The position numbers and the translations under genes were made by a program. Below are positions 27,459 through 35,807 of a stretch of DNA of 64,000 nt, in pieces. Under the pieces are notes generated by a model. The model did not search any database, was not told where the DNA came from, and saw only the letters and a list, made by a program, of their open reading frames with translations. The stretch is taken from the NCBI RefSeq assembly GCF_013248975.1, contig NZ_JABRWH010000001.1, positions 3,306,001 to 3,370,000 of the forward strand. Reading direction: 5' to 3'. How positions within the stretch are numbered: the first letter of the stretch is position 1; each line of letters opens with the position of its first letter. Source of the stretch: Neobacillus endophyticus (lineage in GTDB: Bacteria > Bacillota > Bacilli > Bacillales > Cytobacillaceae).

Positions 27459-27929
27459 ATGGTAGGACTCTTCATTTCAATCGTCATATTTAATCTCATT
27501 GCTTTGAAAATAAAAAAACAATTAACTAGAAGCCAAATGTTACAAATATGGTTATTTTCAAGCTTTCTCCAAATTTTATTTGATGTCTTTGTAGACGTAA
27601 AATATCAGGGTTACTGGTACTTTTCAAAGGATATTGATTGGCAAGCCCTATTTGTTTATTTGTTTATTGTTCCCACGGTTAATATCATTTTTTTAAATAA
27701 GTTCCCTTTTCAAACTAAAAGGGTAAAACAAGTCTTTTATATTTTTACATTCAATGTTTTCATTCTCATATACGAACTTGTGGTTTTGCTTCCGGAACCA
27801 TGGGGCTACTTTCATTATGGCTGGTGGAATATTGGGTATTCAGCCATACTAAATCCGTTTCTTGTTCTGATTTTATTGGGGTTTTTCAAGATTGTTTGTC
27901 GATTAGAGGAGCAATCCATTACGTCATAA
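27459..27929 (+). CDS. CBO0543-family integral membrane protein (first copy)
   Basis: A 156-residue protein with about five membrane helices. The segments GYWYFSKDIDW and HYGWWNIGYSAILNPFLVL fit the CBO0543 family, which has no known role. A second member lies at 63153-63659. TTAGGAG precedes the start. A terminator at 27941 follows closely, so it is a single-gene unit. Confidence 0.72.
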   Translation: MVGLFISIVIFNLIALKIKKQLTRSQMLQIWLFSSFLQILFDVFVDVKYQGYWYFSKDIDWQALFVYLFIVPTVNIIFLNKFPFQTKRVKQVFYIFTFNVFILIYELVVLLPEPWGYFHYGWWNIGYSAILNPFLVLILLGFFKIVCRLEEQSITS

Positions 27930-27940
27930 AAAAGAATATT

Positions 27941-27967
27941 AAGAGTCAAGCGAGACTCTTTTTATTT
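27941..27967 (+). terminator. Rho-independent terminator
   Basis: The perfect stem AAGAGTC/GACTCTT is followed by TTTATTTTG. Confidence 0.82.
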
Positions 27968-28073
27968 TGCATAAAAAGGGTTGGGTGGCATAGGGAATTC
28001 AGAAATCAAACCCGGTAGTCATTTCGGGAATCGAAAGCCAATTTTTTTCCTAAAAATAAAAAATATCATCTAA

Positions 28074-28103
28074 CTCCGCTTTAGCATAAGCGGGGTTTTT
28101 TAT
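28074..28103 (+). terminator. Hairpin with T-run just before the phage-like module
   Basis: CCGCTT/AAGCGG followed by GGTTTTTTATTTTT lies 35 bases before the next gene. With no gene upstream of it after 27967, it may mark the end of a deleted transcript or act as an attenuator. Confidence 0.6.
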
Positions 28104-28135
28104 TTTTAATAGAATGCTAGAAAGAGGTGAAATAT

Positions 28136-28678
28136 ATGCACCATATATTAAAGGCATTAAAAATGCTTCCAAAATCCATTATTCCAAAGACGTTTAAAGA
28201 GCTTGAGGTTTATCCGGATCGAGATGAAAGAAATGACGATAGTGAATACAGACATGCTCACCATCAATTAGTCGAAGTGGAGAAGCACCCTTGTTTTTGG
28301 TGCGGAAAGACTAAAGAAGAGGTGCTAGCAGAAGGAAATACACTTGAAACACATCACTGGGCTGAGCAATCCTTATGGAATAAATTTGATCAAGCCCTAG
28401 TTTACAAAGACTTAAAACTACTGGATTTTCACGGACATGCGAAGGATTTACCAGAGAACCCCTGTGATTTGCACGCGAACCACATTGCTAACTTAGTAGT
28501 TTCCTGCTCTGCTTGCCATAGAGAAAATGGTTACGGCCTTCATGGGGCAACAATTCCATTTGTTTGGGCCCGAAGGTGGCTTATTGATCAATCAGATGAT
28601 GTCCTGCAGCGTTGGAAACCAATGCATGTTCATATAAAAACTGCGGTTAAAAAATTAATGAAGAAAAAGGGAGGTTAG
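28136..28678 (+). CDS. HNH-like, zinc-binding phage-type protein
   Basis: A 180-residue protein with a Cys/His pattern that suggests a zinc-supported HNH fold. HPCFWCGKTKEE comes first, LETHHWAEQ supplies paired His, and VVSCSACHRENGYGLHG supplies the second Cys pair and more His. The N-terminus is basic. The ATG at 28136 follows AAAGAGGTG. The gene is one base from the next and shares an operon with a membrane protein and a GH25 lysozyme, a phage late-gene style neighbourhood. An HNH nuclease role is inferred from motifs, not from a recognised homologue. Confidence 0.55.
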   Translation: MHHILKALKMLPKSIIPKTFKELEVYPDRDERNDDSEYRHAHHQLVEVEKHPCFWCGKTKEEVLAEGNTLETHHWAEQSLWNKFDQALVYKDLKLLDFHGHAKDLPENPCDLHANHIANLVVSCSACHRENGYGLHGATIPFVWARRWLIDQSDDVLQRWKPMHVHIKTAVKKLMKKKGG

Positions 28679-28679
28679 A

Positions 28680-29042
28680 ATGAAAAAGTTTAACGATTGG
28701 TTAGCAGAAAAAATTACAATTGCCTTTTATTCGATGTGGGCTTTTTATGTTTTTTTTATTTATGGCTTAATTCCATTAAAGTTTCCATTCTATGAAGACA
28801 AGATTCTTTATTGGAGCAATTTTGTTCAACTTATTGCGCTTCCAGCAATTGGTGTGGGGGCGGTTGTTTTAGCAAAAAAACATGAGAAAACAAACCAAGA
28901 GATTTATGAAGCACAAGAAAAAAGGGCACAAGAAATCCACGATTCGGTTATGGAAGAGTTAAAACTCGCAAAAGAAGATCGTCAAGAGTTAACAGCTTTA
29001 GTCAAATATCTTCATGAAAAATTAGAAAGGAATGGGAGTTAA
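28680..29042 (+). CDS. Small membrane protein with coiled-coil tail, holin-like position
   Basis: A 120-residue protein with two membrane helices (about 12-34 and 45-66) and a charged, helical C-terminus (KKHEKTNQEIYEAQEKRAQE) predicted as coiled coil. Its position directly before, and overlapping by one base, a GH25 lysozyme suggests a holin-like or spanin-like partner. The sequence itself does not identify a holin family. AGGGAGG precedes its ATG. Confidence 0.55.
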   Translation: MKKFNDWLAEKITIAFYSMWAFYVFFIYGLIPLKFPFYEDKILYWSNFVQLIALPAIGVGAVVLAKKHEKTNQEIYEAQEKRAQEIHDSVMEELKLAKEDRQELTALVKYLHEKLERNGS

Positions 29043-29848
29043 TGAGTGCACCTAATTTACAAATTAAAGGGATCGACGTTTATTGGGAAAACGGTGAGAT
29101 CGATTGGGCAAAGGTAAAAGCAGACGGTGTAAAATTTGTTTTCATTAAGGCTACCCAAGGGACAGATTACAGCCATGTCGACTATTTTCGGAAAAACGTG
29201 CCATTGGCATTTGGAAATGGAATAGATGTAGGTGCTTTTCATTTTGCTACTTTTAGCACAGTTCAAGAAGCACTTGCTCAAGCAAAATATTTTGATAGTG
29301 TCATTAAGGACTATAAATTGACGTATCCAGTAGCACTAGATCTCGAAGAAAACAATTCTAACGTAAGCAAGAAGCAATTAACAGATGCAGCCATAGCCTT
29401 TCTGGAATACTTGGAGAACAAAGGATATTTCGTGATGCTTTACACATATGATAACTTTTTAGATGAACAATTGGAAAAAGAACGGCTTACTAATTATGCC
29501 CAATGGATTGCCCATTATCAAGGGCAATTAAAAAACCATGCAGACATATGGCAATATACGGATACAGGAAAAGTCGATGGGATATCTGGAAACGTAGATA
29601 TGAACTGGTCTTATCGTGATTTTGCAGCAGAAATAGCAGAGAAAAATAAACCATCAGCAGGAGGTCAAATTGGAGTTGTGACGGCAACTGCTCACACGGT
29701 AGTTCGAAAAGGGCCAAATCCTGCATATGCCATTGTGGAAACCATTGAAAAAGGCCATGCTTATAAAGCATATGGCATAAAAGATGGTTGGTATAATGTC
29801 GGTGCAGGTTGGGTTTCAGGAAAATATGTTACATTTAAAAAAATATAG
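29042..29848 (+). CDS. GH25 lysozyme (endolysin type) with C-terminal SH3b domain
   Basis: A 268-residue muramidase. The GH25 barrel opens with IKGIDVYWENGEIDW, continues VFIKATQGTDY, and has the catalytic D-x-E in PVALDLEENN near residue 100. YTDTGKVDGISGNVDMN closes the domain. Residues about 205-266 form an SH3b wall-binding domain (AHTVVRKGPNPAYAIVETI). There is no signal peptide, as in phage endolysins that need a holin. It cleaves the glycan strands of peptidoglycan. Together with the two upstream genes it looks like a leftover phage lysis cassette without other phage genes. Confidence 0.9.
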   Translation: MSAPNLQIKGIDVYWENGEIDWAKVKADGVKFVFIKATQGTDYSHVDYFRKNVPLAFGNGIDVGAFHFATFSTVQEALAQAKYFDSVIKDYKLTYPVALDLEENNSNVSKKQLTDAAIAFLEYLENKGYFVMLYTYDNFLDEQLEKERLTNYAQWIAHYQGQLKNHADIWQYTDTGKVDGISGNVDMNWSYRDFAAEIAEKNKPSAGGQIGVVTATAHTVVRKGPNPAYAIVETIEKGHAYKAYGIKDGWYNVGAGWVSGKYVTFKKI

Positions 29849-29960
29849 TAGTAAAAGACCTATTGTTCTATAAATAGTAGATAAAAGAATGTTTAAGGTA
29901 CTTAGTCAAAGTTGTCATTCATTTATGTACAAGGTTTAATGTACATTTAAATAGCTGTCT

Positions 29961-30173
29961 TTACTTTTTTATTGGAGGATTGTTGACATCAACATGGATA
30001 GGGGAAAGATTGTCTTCTTGAGAATTTCCATAGAATTGATGTTGAATTTCTTGATTTGCCCACTCAGCCCCAGAATTTGACGGAGTAGTCTCTCGAGCAC
30101 CAAAGTCTTTAAATTTTTCACTCATTTTTTGATTTGCTTCCATAGCTTCATCTTTGTTTGTGTTTTCTGGCAT
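29961..30173 (-). CDS. Small acidic hydrophilic protein, 70 aa
   Basis: A Glu/Asn/Gln-rich protein with no membrane segment or Cys (starts MPENTNKDEAMEANQ, ends VDVNNPPIKK). AAGAGGGG lies 7 bases before the ATG, which supports it. Composition resembles small spore-associated proteins, but I do not recognise a family. Confidence 0.55.
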   Translation of the reverse strand: MPENTNKDEAMEANQKMSEKFKDFGARETTPSNSGAEWANQEIQHQFYGNSQEDNLSPIHVDVNNPPIKK

Positions 30174-30345
30174 TGGTATCCCCTCTTTTATTGTTTTGTT
30201 TATATTATCTGCAATTTTCCTCTTTTTATTGCTGATTTTACTTCAACCATTCCAGCTTCTCTATAATGTCGATCCCGTGATAAGTTGAGCCCCATTAATG
30301 TATAATCAATGTTGAAAGCAAAGATCAAATTTGAGGTGGGATATC

Positions 30346-30912
30346 ATGATGGAAAAAGAAATAAAAAAATACCGGCAAGCAGACTATGAGATTGACCCCG
30401 TTTTTTTGAATCGGTGGTCTCCGCGTTCTTTTTTGGAAAAAGAAGTGCCAGAAAAAGTGCTGATGCGTGTATTCGAAGCTGCACGTTGGGCGCCTTCTGC
30501 TAATAATTTGCAACCATGGCGATTTATCCTTGCCCGGACACAAGAAGATAGAGAAAAATTTCATTCCTTTATTCTTGAGAGAAATCGTCAATGGTGTGAA
30601 AAAGCCCCTGTGTTAGCCGTTCTCATTTCAGATAAAGAAGATCCGGCACATGCTTTTGATGTTGGCACGGCATGGGGGTACCTTTCCCTGCAAGCCGTGA
30701 AAGAAGGGTTAATTACACATGCAATGGGTGGATTTCAAAAAGATCTAGCACGAGAAACATTAAATATCCCAAACAACTTTGATGTTCAAGTGGTTATAGC
30801 CATAGGATATCAAGGAGAAAAAGAAGCTTTGCCAGAGGATTTTCAGCCCCGTGAGCAGCCATCAAACCGTAGACCACTAAAAGAAACAATCTTTGAAGGA
30901 ACTTTTAAATAA
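30346..30912 (+). CDS. Nitroreductase-family flavoprotein
   Basis: A 188-residue FMN-binding nitroreductase. RWSPRSFLEKEVPEKVL contains the phosphate-binding R-S/P-R region, and AARWAPSANNLQPWRFILA is the family core. MGGFQKDLARETLNIP and VVIAIGYQGE are later conserved blocks. Such enzymes reduce nitro or quinone compounds with NAD(P)H; the physiological substrate is unknown. GAGGTGGG precedes an ATG pair at 30346/30349. It is monocistronic with a terminator. Confidence 0.88.
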   Translation: MMEKEIKKYRQADYEIDPVFLNRWSPRSFLEKEVPEKVLMRVFEAARWAPSANNLQPWRFILARTQEDREKFHSFILERNRQWCEKAPVLAVLISDKEDPAHAFDVGTAWGYLSLQAVKEGLITHAMGGFQKDLARETLNIPNNFDVQVVIAIGYQGEKEALPEDFQPREQPSNRRPLKETIFEGTFK

Positions 30913-30920
30913 ACATAAAA

Positions 30921-30957
30921 GACTCTCTTCCGAAATGGAAGGGAGTTTTCTTTTTCG
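30921..30957 (+). terminator. Rho-independent terminator
   Basis: ACTCTCTTCC/GGAAGGGAGT with a five-base loop is followed by TTTTCTTTTT. Confidence 0.85.
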
Positions 30958-31120
30958 AACATTGTAGTAGTAATAGATGCACTAAAACCAAACCAGCCCC
31001 TTTGGTTGATACAAATAGACTGTTTCGGAATTTTTTAAATATAACAGAATATATAAGTTATATGACTTTTAAGTGGATTTAAAGTTGATCACCACTGAAG
31101 TAGGAATGGAGCTATAGGGT

Positions 31121-31155
31121 GCTTTGCTTGAAATAAGTAGCAAGGCTTTTTTTAT
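31121..31155 (+). terminator. Hairpin with T-run upstream of the MBL-fold gene
   Basis: GCTTTGCT/AGCAAGGC (with one G-T pair) is followed by TTTTTTT and lies 33 bases before the next start. No gene lies between 30957 and here, so a short RNA or an attenuator is possible. Confidence 0.5.
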
Positions 31156-31187
31156 TCAAATTCAAATGGGGTAAGGGGAATGAAAGT

Positions 31188-31832
31188 ATGAATATAAAAT
31201 GGTTTGGGCATTCTTGTTTTTTATTGACTTCCAAAGTTGGAACCAGGATTCTTATTGATCCATATTATCGCTTCATTCGTTACCGTATGCCAATAGTTGA
31301 ATCAGATATAGTGGCTGTTACACATAATCATTTTGATCACAATAAAATTCAAGCTGCAACAGGTGATTACTTACTGGTGAATGAGCCGAAGCAATACATC
31401 CTGAATGATGTGAGGATTAAAGGATTTCATACATTTCATGATAAGGTAAATGGGGAGAAACGGGGCTCCAATAATATATATTGTTTCCAAATGGAAGGTC
31501 TAACGCTCTGTCATTGCGGTGATTTAGGGCATATTTTATCAGAAGAACAAGTAAATGAAATTGGAAAAGTAGATATTCTCATCTTGCCCGTAGGAGGCAG
31601 ATTCACGATTAATGCTCTAGAAGCTACCCAAGTCATGCGTCAATTGAAACCTACTATTACCATTCCTATGCACTATAGAACAAAGGATTTGTCGGTTGCT
31701 GGCTTGATGTTTTCAAAGGTAGATAAGTTTCTTCAGATTTCTGGACAACGAATAATCGAAGTTAAGACATTGGATATTTCCAAAGAAAACTTGGCGGATT
31801 ATGCCGGTGTAGTAACGATGCTTTATGAATGA
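31188..31832 (+). CDS. Metallo-beta-lactamase-fold hydrolase (UPF0173-like)
   Basis: A 214-residue cytoplasmic protein. MNIKWFGHSCFLL opens the fold, THNHFDHNKI is the H-x-H-x-D-H metal site, CHCGDLGHIL gives the next metal ligands, and IPMHYRTKD gives the final His. This pattern is that of the short UPF0173/YtkL-type metal-dependent hydrolases, whose substrates are unknown. AAGGGG lies upstream of the ATG. Confidence 0.87.
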   Translation: MNIKWFGHSCFLLTSKVGTRILIDPYYRFIRYRMPIVESDIVAVTHNHFDHNKIQAATGDYLLVNEPKQYILNDVRIKGFHTFHDKVNGEKRGSNNIYCFQMEGLTLCHCGDLGHILSEEQVNEIGKVDILILPVGGRFTINALEATQVMRQLKPTITIPMHYRTKDLSVAGLMFSKVDKFLQISGQRIIEVKTLDISKENLADYAGVVTMLYE

Positions 31833-32052
31833 ATTTAATGGTCTATCATTTTTGGATATTGATCAATCATCTATGTTTGTTCTTTAAATGAAATTTTCGC
31901 CAACATCGAAGTACTCTATATGAACTAATTAAAATGACTGAACATATGAAAATTGACCAAAATAAAGGTAATATAATAAATTTATAAAAGTTATTGTCGA
32001 AATTTGACGAATCGATTATAATAAAATTCTCTAAGGCGAAAGGACTATAGGG

Positions 32053-32970
32053 ATGATACATCGTCATAATAATATCCGACTTATTAAAAGCGGTGGATTT
32101 CTAAAACAAAGCATTTCAAAAGGTTCAGCCCTTAGTTTATTGCTACAGAAAGAAGGATTGGAAATAATTCATCATCATGTAAAAGATGGTGGACATTGGG
32201 TCGTTGGCCCTGTGGAGGGCTGGGATGGACTGGAGTTTGTCTATCTTTTAAGCGGGTCACTTTCATGGATGGAAGGGTACGAGAGAAAAATAGCCTATAA
32301 AGGTGACCATTTAATTATGGATCCAATCTTAGAAGACACATTATTTACATCACACGGTGATACCAGCTTTCTATATATTTCATCTTCTTCACAGCCTGTT
32401 TTTGATCTTTATGATTCTAAGGTGAAAGAGTTTATGGATTTAGCTATTGCAGTGGAAGAAAAAGATGGTTACACGGCTGAGCATTGTCATAGAATTATGG
32501 AACTCTCAATCAAGGTAGGAGAAAAATTAGCCCTTTCATCAGAGGAACTATATCTTTTGCATATTGGCTCTTTTTTACATGATGTCGGTAAAATTAAAAT
32601 TCCTGACTCCATTTTAAATAAGCCAGGAAAATTGACCCCTAAAGAGTATGAAATGATGAAAAAACATACTGTATTCGGGTCGGATTTACTGATTAATTCA
32701 GGTATTACTGAATTAAAAAAAGCTGCTTATATTGTTGAACAACACCACGAACGATTAAATGGCAGTGGTTACCCTTTTGGGTTAAAAAACAATGAAATTT
32801 CATTATCTTCTGCTATTGTTGGAGTTGTCGATTCTTTTGATGCCATGACAAGTGTGCGTGTATACAGTAAAGGACGGTCTCGAGAAGAGGCGCTGGAGGA
32901 AATTAAACGGGAAAGCGGAAAGCTATTCCACCCTGATGTTGTCGATGCATTTCTGTTAACAATGTCTTAG
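32053..32970 (+). CDS. Cupin-HD-GYP fusion protein
   Basis: A 305-residue protein with two domains. The N-terminal half is a cupin-like barrel (HHVKDGGHWVVGPVEGW, then LEFVYLLSGSLSW and KGDHLIMDP). The C-terminal half is an HD-GYP phosphohydrolase, with HCHRIMELS as first His, SFLHDVGKIKIPD as the HD pair near 175, HHERLNGSGYP near 230, and FHPDVVDAF. HD-GYP proteins break cyclic di-GMP or related molecules; the cupin probably senses a ligand. The start at 32053 has AAAGGAC nearby, a modest ribosome site. It stands alone. Confidence 0.88.
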   Translation: MIHRHNNIRLIKSGGFLKQSISKGSALSLLLQKEGLEIIHHHVKDGGHWVVGPVEGWDGLEFVYLLSGSLSWMEGYERKIAYKGDHLIMDPILEDTLFTSHGDTSFLYISSSSQPVFDLYDSKVKEFMDLAIAVEEKDGYTAEHCHRIMELSIKVGEKLALSSEELYLLHIGSFLHDVGKIKIPDSILNKPGKLTPKEYEMMKKHTVFGSDLLINSGITELKKAAYIVEQHHERLNGSGYPFGLKNNEISLSSAIVGVVDSFDAMTSVRVYSKGRSREEALEEIKRESGKLFHPDVVDAFLLTMS

Positions 32971-33004
32971 TTCATATATACATATCAACCTGGGGGAGAA
33001 AAAA

Positions 33005-33298
33005 ATGAAAAAACGACTTTTAACTTTTATTGCTGCAGCTTTCATATTTGCATTGGCTACACCGTTACATTCATTTGCAGCATATGATAGCAGCTCTGAT
33101 TCAACTATTAATGTAAATGTTTTAAATAGTAATACACAGCCAGCAGTAAACACTGGTGAAACAACCTTTCAATTACAAGAAGGTGTACATCAAACCCTTA
33201 CCGGCATGACTGGTACTGATCTAGATCATTCCTATATTTGGGTTAATGTAAATGGACAAAATATTTTAGCGATTGATCCAATTAAACCTTCATTTTAA
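33005..33298 (+). CDS. Small secreted protein, 97 aa
   Basis: A cleavable signal peptide (MKKRLLTFIAAAFIFALATP, cleavage likely near SFA-AYDSS) precedes a mature part of about 70 residues rich in Asn, Thr and Ser (INVNVLNSNTQPAVN). TGGGGGAG is the ribosome site, and a terminator follows. Family not recognised. It could be a matrix or surface peptide. Confidence 0.68.
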   Translation: MKKRLLTFIAAAFIFALATPLHSFAAYDSSSDSTINVNVLNSNTQPAVNTGETTFQLQEGVHQTLTGMTGTDLDHSYIWVNVNGQNILAIDPIKPSF

Positions 33299-33310
33299 TT
33301 TTAAATAAAG

Positions 33311-33338
33311 GAAGAAGTGTCACATGGGCACTTCTTTT
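33311..33338 (+). terminator. Rho-independent terminator
   Basis: GAAGAAGTG/GCACTTCTTTTCTT hairpin just after the small secreted protein gene. Confidence 0.8.
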
Positions 33339-33596
33339 CTTATAAATCATTTTTTCGAAAAATTCCGTCAAACAGGAATAATGTGATTGTTAATAACTGG
33401 AAAGTGGGTGGGATAAAGCATAAAAGAGTATTGAAAAATAGGACATGTGTTTCGAATGCTGAATAAAATTGATTCGAATAGCTTGCTTAGGCTTACCAAC
33501 CAGTCATCAGAACAATGAAAAAGGACCAATAGTCAATAATAGTCCGGCTTTCATTTGCCTACAGTATTTATGCTTCTAAGAAGGAGGTATGCTTTA
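33339..33596. other. Intergenic stretch, no gene seen
   Basis: AT-rich DNA with no supported frame on either strand. It ends with the strong AAGGAGG ribosome site of the next small gene. Confidence 0.5.
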
Positions 33597-33779
33597 ATGA
33601 AGAAAATTTCAGCTAAATTAGAGTGGTTTATTACCACCAGAAGAGAAGATGACTTTAAGGTTGAAAGTAACTTTGAACAATTAACAGAGGATGAATTAAA
33701 TTTTCTTAAAGAACAATTGATTCAATATAGAAAACTTAAGAACAAATTCAACGATATAAAAGTAAGGATCAATCAATAG
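33597..33779 (+). CDS. Small charged protein, 60 aa
   Basis: A helix-rich, charged protein (EWFITTRREDDFKVESNFEQ, then ELNFLKEQLIQYRKLKNK). The ATG at 33597 follows AAGGAGG by ten bases. The frame is open further upstream but lacks a ribosome site there. Family unknown. Confidence 0.6.
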   Translation: MKKISAKLEWFITTRREDDFKVESNFEQLTEDELNFLKEQLIQYRKLKNKFNDIKVRINQ

Positions 33780-33858
33780 ATGGGCATTGTTTAGGGTTTG
33801 AGAATAAGCATAAGTGATCTTAATAATTCCAGATAATCGAAAAGAGTGCTGAAGTTCA

Positions 33859-33888
33859 AGCTGCCATACATGGCAGCTTTATTAATTT
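33859..33888 (+). terminator. Rho-independent terminator
   Basis: AAGCTGCCAT/ATGGCAGCTT is followed by TATTAATTT. Confidence 0.8.
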
Positions 33889-34039
33889 AACAAACAAGTA
33901 AATAGTTGGAATTTCAATATAATGCAATGTTAAAGATCTTTGTTAATATAAAAAGTTAAACAGCGCCTCATATAAAAAGGTTTCTCCAAGTTTAACTATT
34001 AGTTGAAGAATGAAAAACAAATAAAAATACGAAGATATC

Positions 34040-34255
34040 TTAAGAATCTTGTGATGTGTTTTTATTTGAAATTTTTATTTTCCCACCATTAATATTTGCG
34101 AATGAGCTTATGCAGCCGTCACCAAAATTAAAATTGCCTCCAATTATGGAACTATTGGCAGTATGACTGTTTTGATAGGTAGGACCAAAATTAATATTTG
34201 CATTATTAGTTAAGGAATGTACCTTAAATTGAAATATGTTGATCTGGAATGACAT
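34040..34255 (-). CDS. GerPA/GerPF-family spore germination protein
   Basis: A 71-residue member of the GerPA/GerPF family. The N-terminal INIFQFKVHSLTNNANINFG and SHTANSS are hallmarks. GerP proteins lie in the spore coat and help small germinants cross it. It is divergent from a second homologue at 34459. The variable tail (KIKISNKNTSQDS) is short. AAGGATGG precedes the start. This is not the standard six-gene gerP operon. Confidence 0.83.
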   Translation of the reverse strand: MSFQINIFQFKVHSLTNNANINFGPTYQNSHTANSSIIGGNFNFGDGCISSFANINGGKIKISNKNTSQDS

Positions 34256-34398
34256 GATTCATCACCATCCTTACTCTAGTTTATTTTGAAAAAAGGCTTG
34301 TGTTTGTCCACTTGCCTATATTAGCTGTTCGACGGTTAAGAACATGTTCTCAAATAACCCCTCTTGTTTATCGTTCTTTATCAGGATAAGTTTTAATA

Positions 34399-34426
34399 AC
34401 GGATAGGCGTTTGCTTGCATAGTATG
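34399..34426 (+). promoter_or_regulatory. Candidate sigma-K promoter
   Basis: AC at 34399, a 17-base spacer and CATAGTATG at 34418 resemble the mother-cell sigma-K pattern (AC-N17-CATANNNTA, one mismatch). A late mother-cell promoter is expected for coat-located GerP-like proteins. Confidence 0.5.
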
Positions 34427-34458
34427 GGAGAGATATCAATAAAAAAGGATGTGACAGG

Positions 34459-34701
34459 ATGCAGACTGTAATAAACATTTTCACCCTTAAAATTAACAGT
34501 GTATCAAACAACGGATCTGTCAACATCGGTGAAGCCCTTCATAATGCCCATACTGCTAATACTAAATCTCAAGGACAAAATACTGCCTATGGAGATTTTG
34601 CACCGCCAACTGCTGCGATGGAAAACGTATTTATTGACCCGGATTTCAATGATATGGGAGATATTGCAAATCCATCAACTGTCTATAGTAATCCAAGATA
34701 A
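34459..34701 (+). CDS. GerPA/GerPF-family spore germination protein
   Basis: An 80-residue homologue with INIFTLKINSVSNNGSVNIG, HNAHTANTKSQGQN and a tail containing NVFIDPDFNDMGDIANPS. The family acts in germinant passage through the coat. It is followed after 13 bases by a third homologue, so the pair is co-transcribed. The ATG has AGGATG upstream, a moderate ribosome site. Confidence 0.82.
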   Translation: MQTVINIFTLKINSVSNNGSVNIGEALHNAHTANTKSQGQNTAYGDFAPPTAAMENVFIDPDFNDMGDIANPSTVYSNPR

Positions 34702-34714
34702 AGGAATGAAAAAA

Positions 34715-34957
34715 ATGCCTTTTCAGATTAATGTTTTTAATATCAAGACAAATGCTGTCAATAATAATGCTAACATCTCATTGGGACCTGCCGTGCAAAA
34801 TAGCCATACCGCTAACCAAAAATGGATCGGAGTCAACATGGCACTAGGAGACTTTTCACCAGCCAGTTCATGTTCCTTTAATGGGTACTTTGATACAGAT
34901 ATTAGTGACCAAGACCAAATTGCCAACCCATCATTGCCAATGTCATCCCAATTTTAG
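34715..34957 (+). CDS. GerPA/GerPF-family spore germination protein
   Basis: An 80-residue homologue (INVFNIKTNAVNNNANISLG, SHTANQKWIGVN, tail ending QIANPSLPMSSQF). Its tail parallels that of the preceding gene (IANPS), which suggests tandem duplication. The ATG at 34715 follows AAAGGAATG; the frame is open upstream but that part overlaps the preceding gene. Confidence 0.82.
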   Translation: MPFQINVFNIKTNAVNNNANISLGPAVQNSHTANQKWIGVNMALGDFSPASSCSFNGYFDTDISDQDQIANPSLPMSSQF

Positions 34958-35072
34958 CTCAATGAAACATGCCTATGGATAACGTTTGGATTGCATTAAT
35001 GTCGAAGTTGACCTAGCTTAAGAGCAGTACATCACAAGAAATTCCTCAAAATATTTATAGGTAAAAAGCGAG

Positions 35073-35110
35073 ATCGACGAACAATCATCATGTGGCCGTC
35101 GATTTTTTTT
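35073..35110 (+). terminator. Rho-independent terminator
   Basis: ATCGACG/CGTCGAT is followed by TTTTTTT. It separates the GerPF-like pair from the downstream genes. Confidence 0.85.
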
Positions 35111-35136
35111 GCATGTTTTTTTCAAGGAGAAATAAG

Positions 35137-35274
35137 ATGAAACATGAAGACTATAAATGGGGTGGATTCATGAAGGAGGGACCATATAAAAAACGGCTGA
35201 TCCGGAATGGTGTTTTCATACGATCCATACCTTTTATGGTTACTATTATCCTCGAACAATCCACCTTTGAATAG
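35137..35274 (+). CDS. Small basic protein, 45 aa
   Basis: ATG at 35137 with AAGGAG 7 bases upstream. The product (MKHEDYKWGGFMKEG, then KKRLIRNGVFIRSIPF) is basic and ends with a short hydrophobic stretch. The stop is three bases before the next start, so it is co-transcribed with the GerPC-like gene. Family unknown. Confidence 0.5.
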   Translation: MKHEDYKWGGFMKEGPYKKRLIRNGVFIRSIPFMVTIILEQSTFE

Positions 35275-35277
35275 AGG

Positions 35278-35703
35278 ATGCATATGCGCTTTCTTTTTCG
35301 CTATTTCATCACTAGAAAAAAATTCACCCAGAAAATTTCGGAATTAGAAAAAAAAATCTCTTTCCTTGAAGCTTCTTTAACGAAGGAGAAGACAGCAAAT
35401 GAAAATCAAGTAAATTCGAAACCCCTTATTCAGGAATCAACTCCGAATATTATTATTGAACATATACATGTCGATCAAATCGTAATTGAACATGTGGATT
35501 ACGCTAATAATTTTGGACAATTAGGTATAAAGGATTTATCTGGAAAATTAAATATTGGCACAACCTATGAAGGTGATTTAACGAAATTACTGGACGAAAA
35601 AATTGCGGAAAAGCTTGGAAAGCAGGCTAAAGTAAATCTTAGGGCTAAAAAGGAAAATGAAAGAGAGTCACCAAATAAAGGGGATGGTGATGAAAACAGC
35701 TGA
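35278..35703 (+). CDS. GerPC-like coiled-coil protein
   Basis: A 141-residue protein with a basic N-terminus, a coiled coil (KISELEKKISFLEASLTKEK), and a central IEHVDYANNFGQLGIKDLSG followed by KLNIGTTYEGDL. That block resembles the GerPC core (IEKIEYKFDQLK...GTLNIG), as far as I can recall it. The tail is Lys/Glu-rich. With three GerPA/PF relatives nearby, a spore-coat permeability role is likely. The start ATG follows GAGG closely; the alternative ATG is two codons in. Confidence 0.62.
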   Translation: MHMRFLFRYFITRKKFTQKISELEKKISFLEASLTKEKTANENQVNSKPLIQESTPNIIIEHIHVDQIVIEHVDYANNFGQLGIKDLSGKLNIGTTYEGDLTKLLDEKIAEKLGKQAKVNLRAKKENERESPNKGDGDENS

Positions 35704-35757
35704 AACCCTTCTTACCTGTGAGAATACGTAATTTAAAGGTTTCATATTTAAGTAAAG

Positions 35758-35789
35758 AACGTCAACTCTGGGGTGCGGCGTTTTTATTT
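35758..35789 (+). terminator. Rho-independent terminator
   Basis: AACGTC/GGCGTT with a 13-base loop, followed by TTTTATTTTTC. Confidence 0.6.
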
Positions 35790-35807
35790 TTCTTACACAT
35801 CACAATA

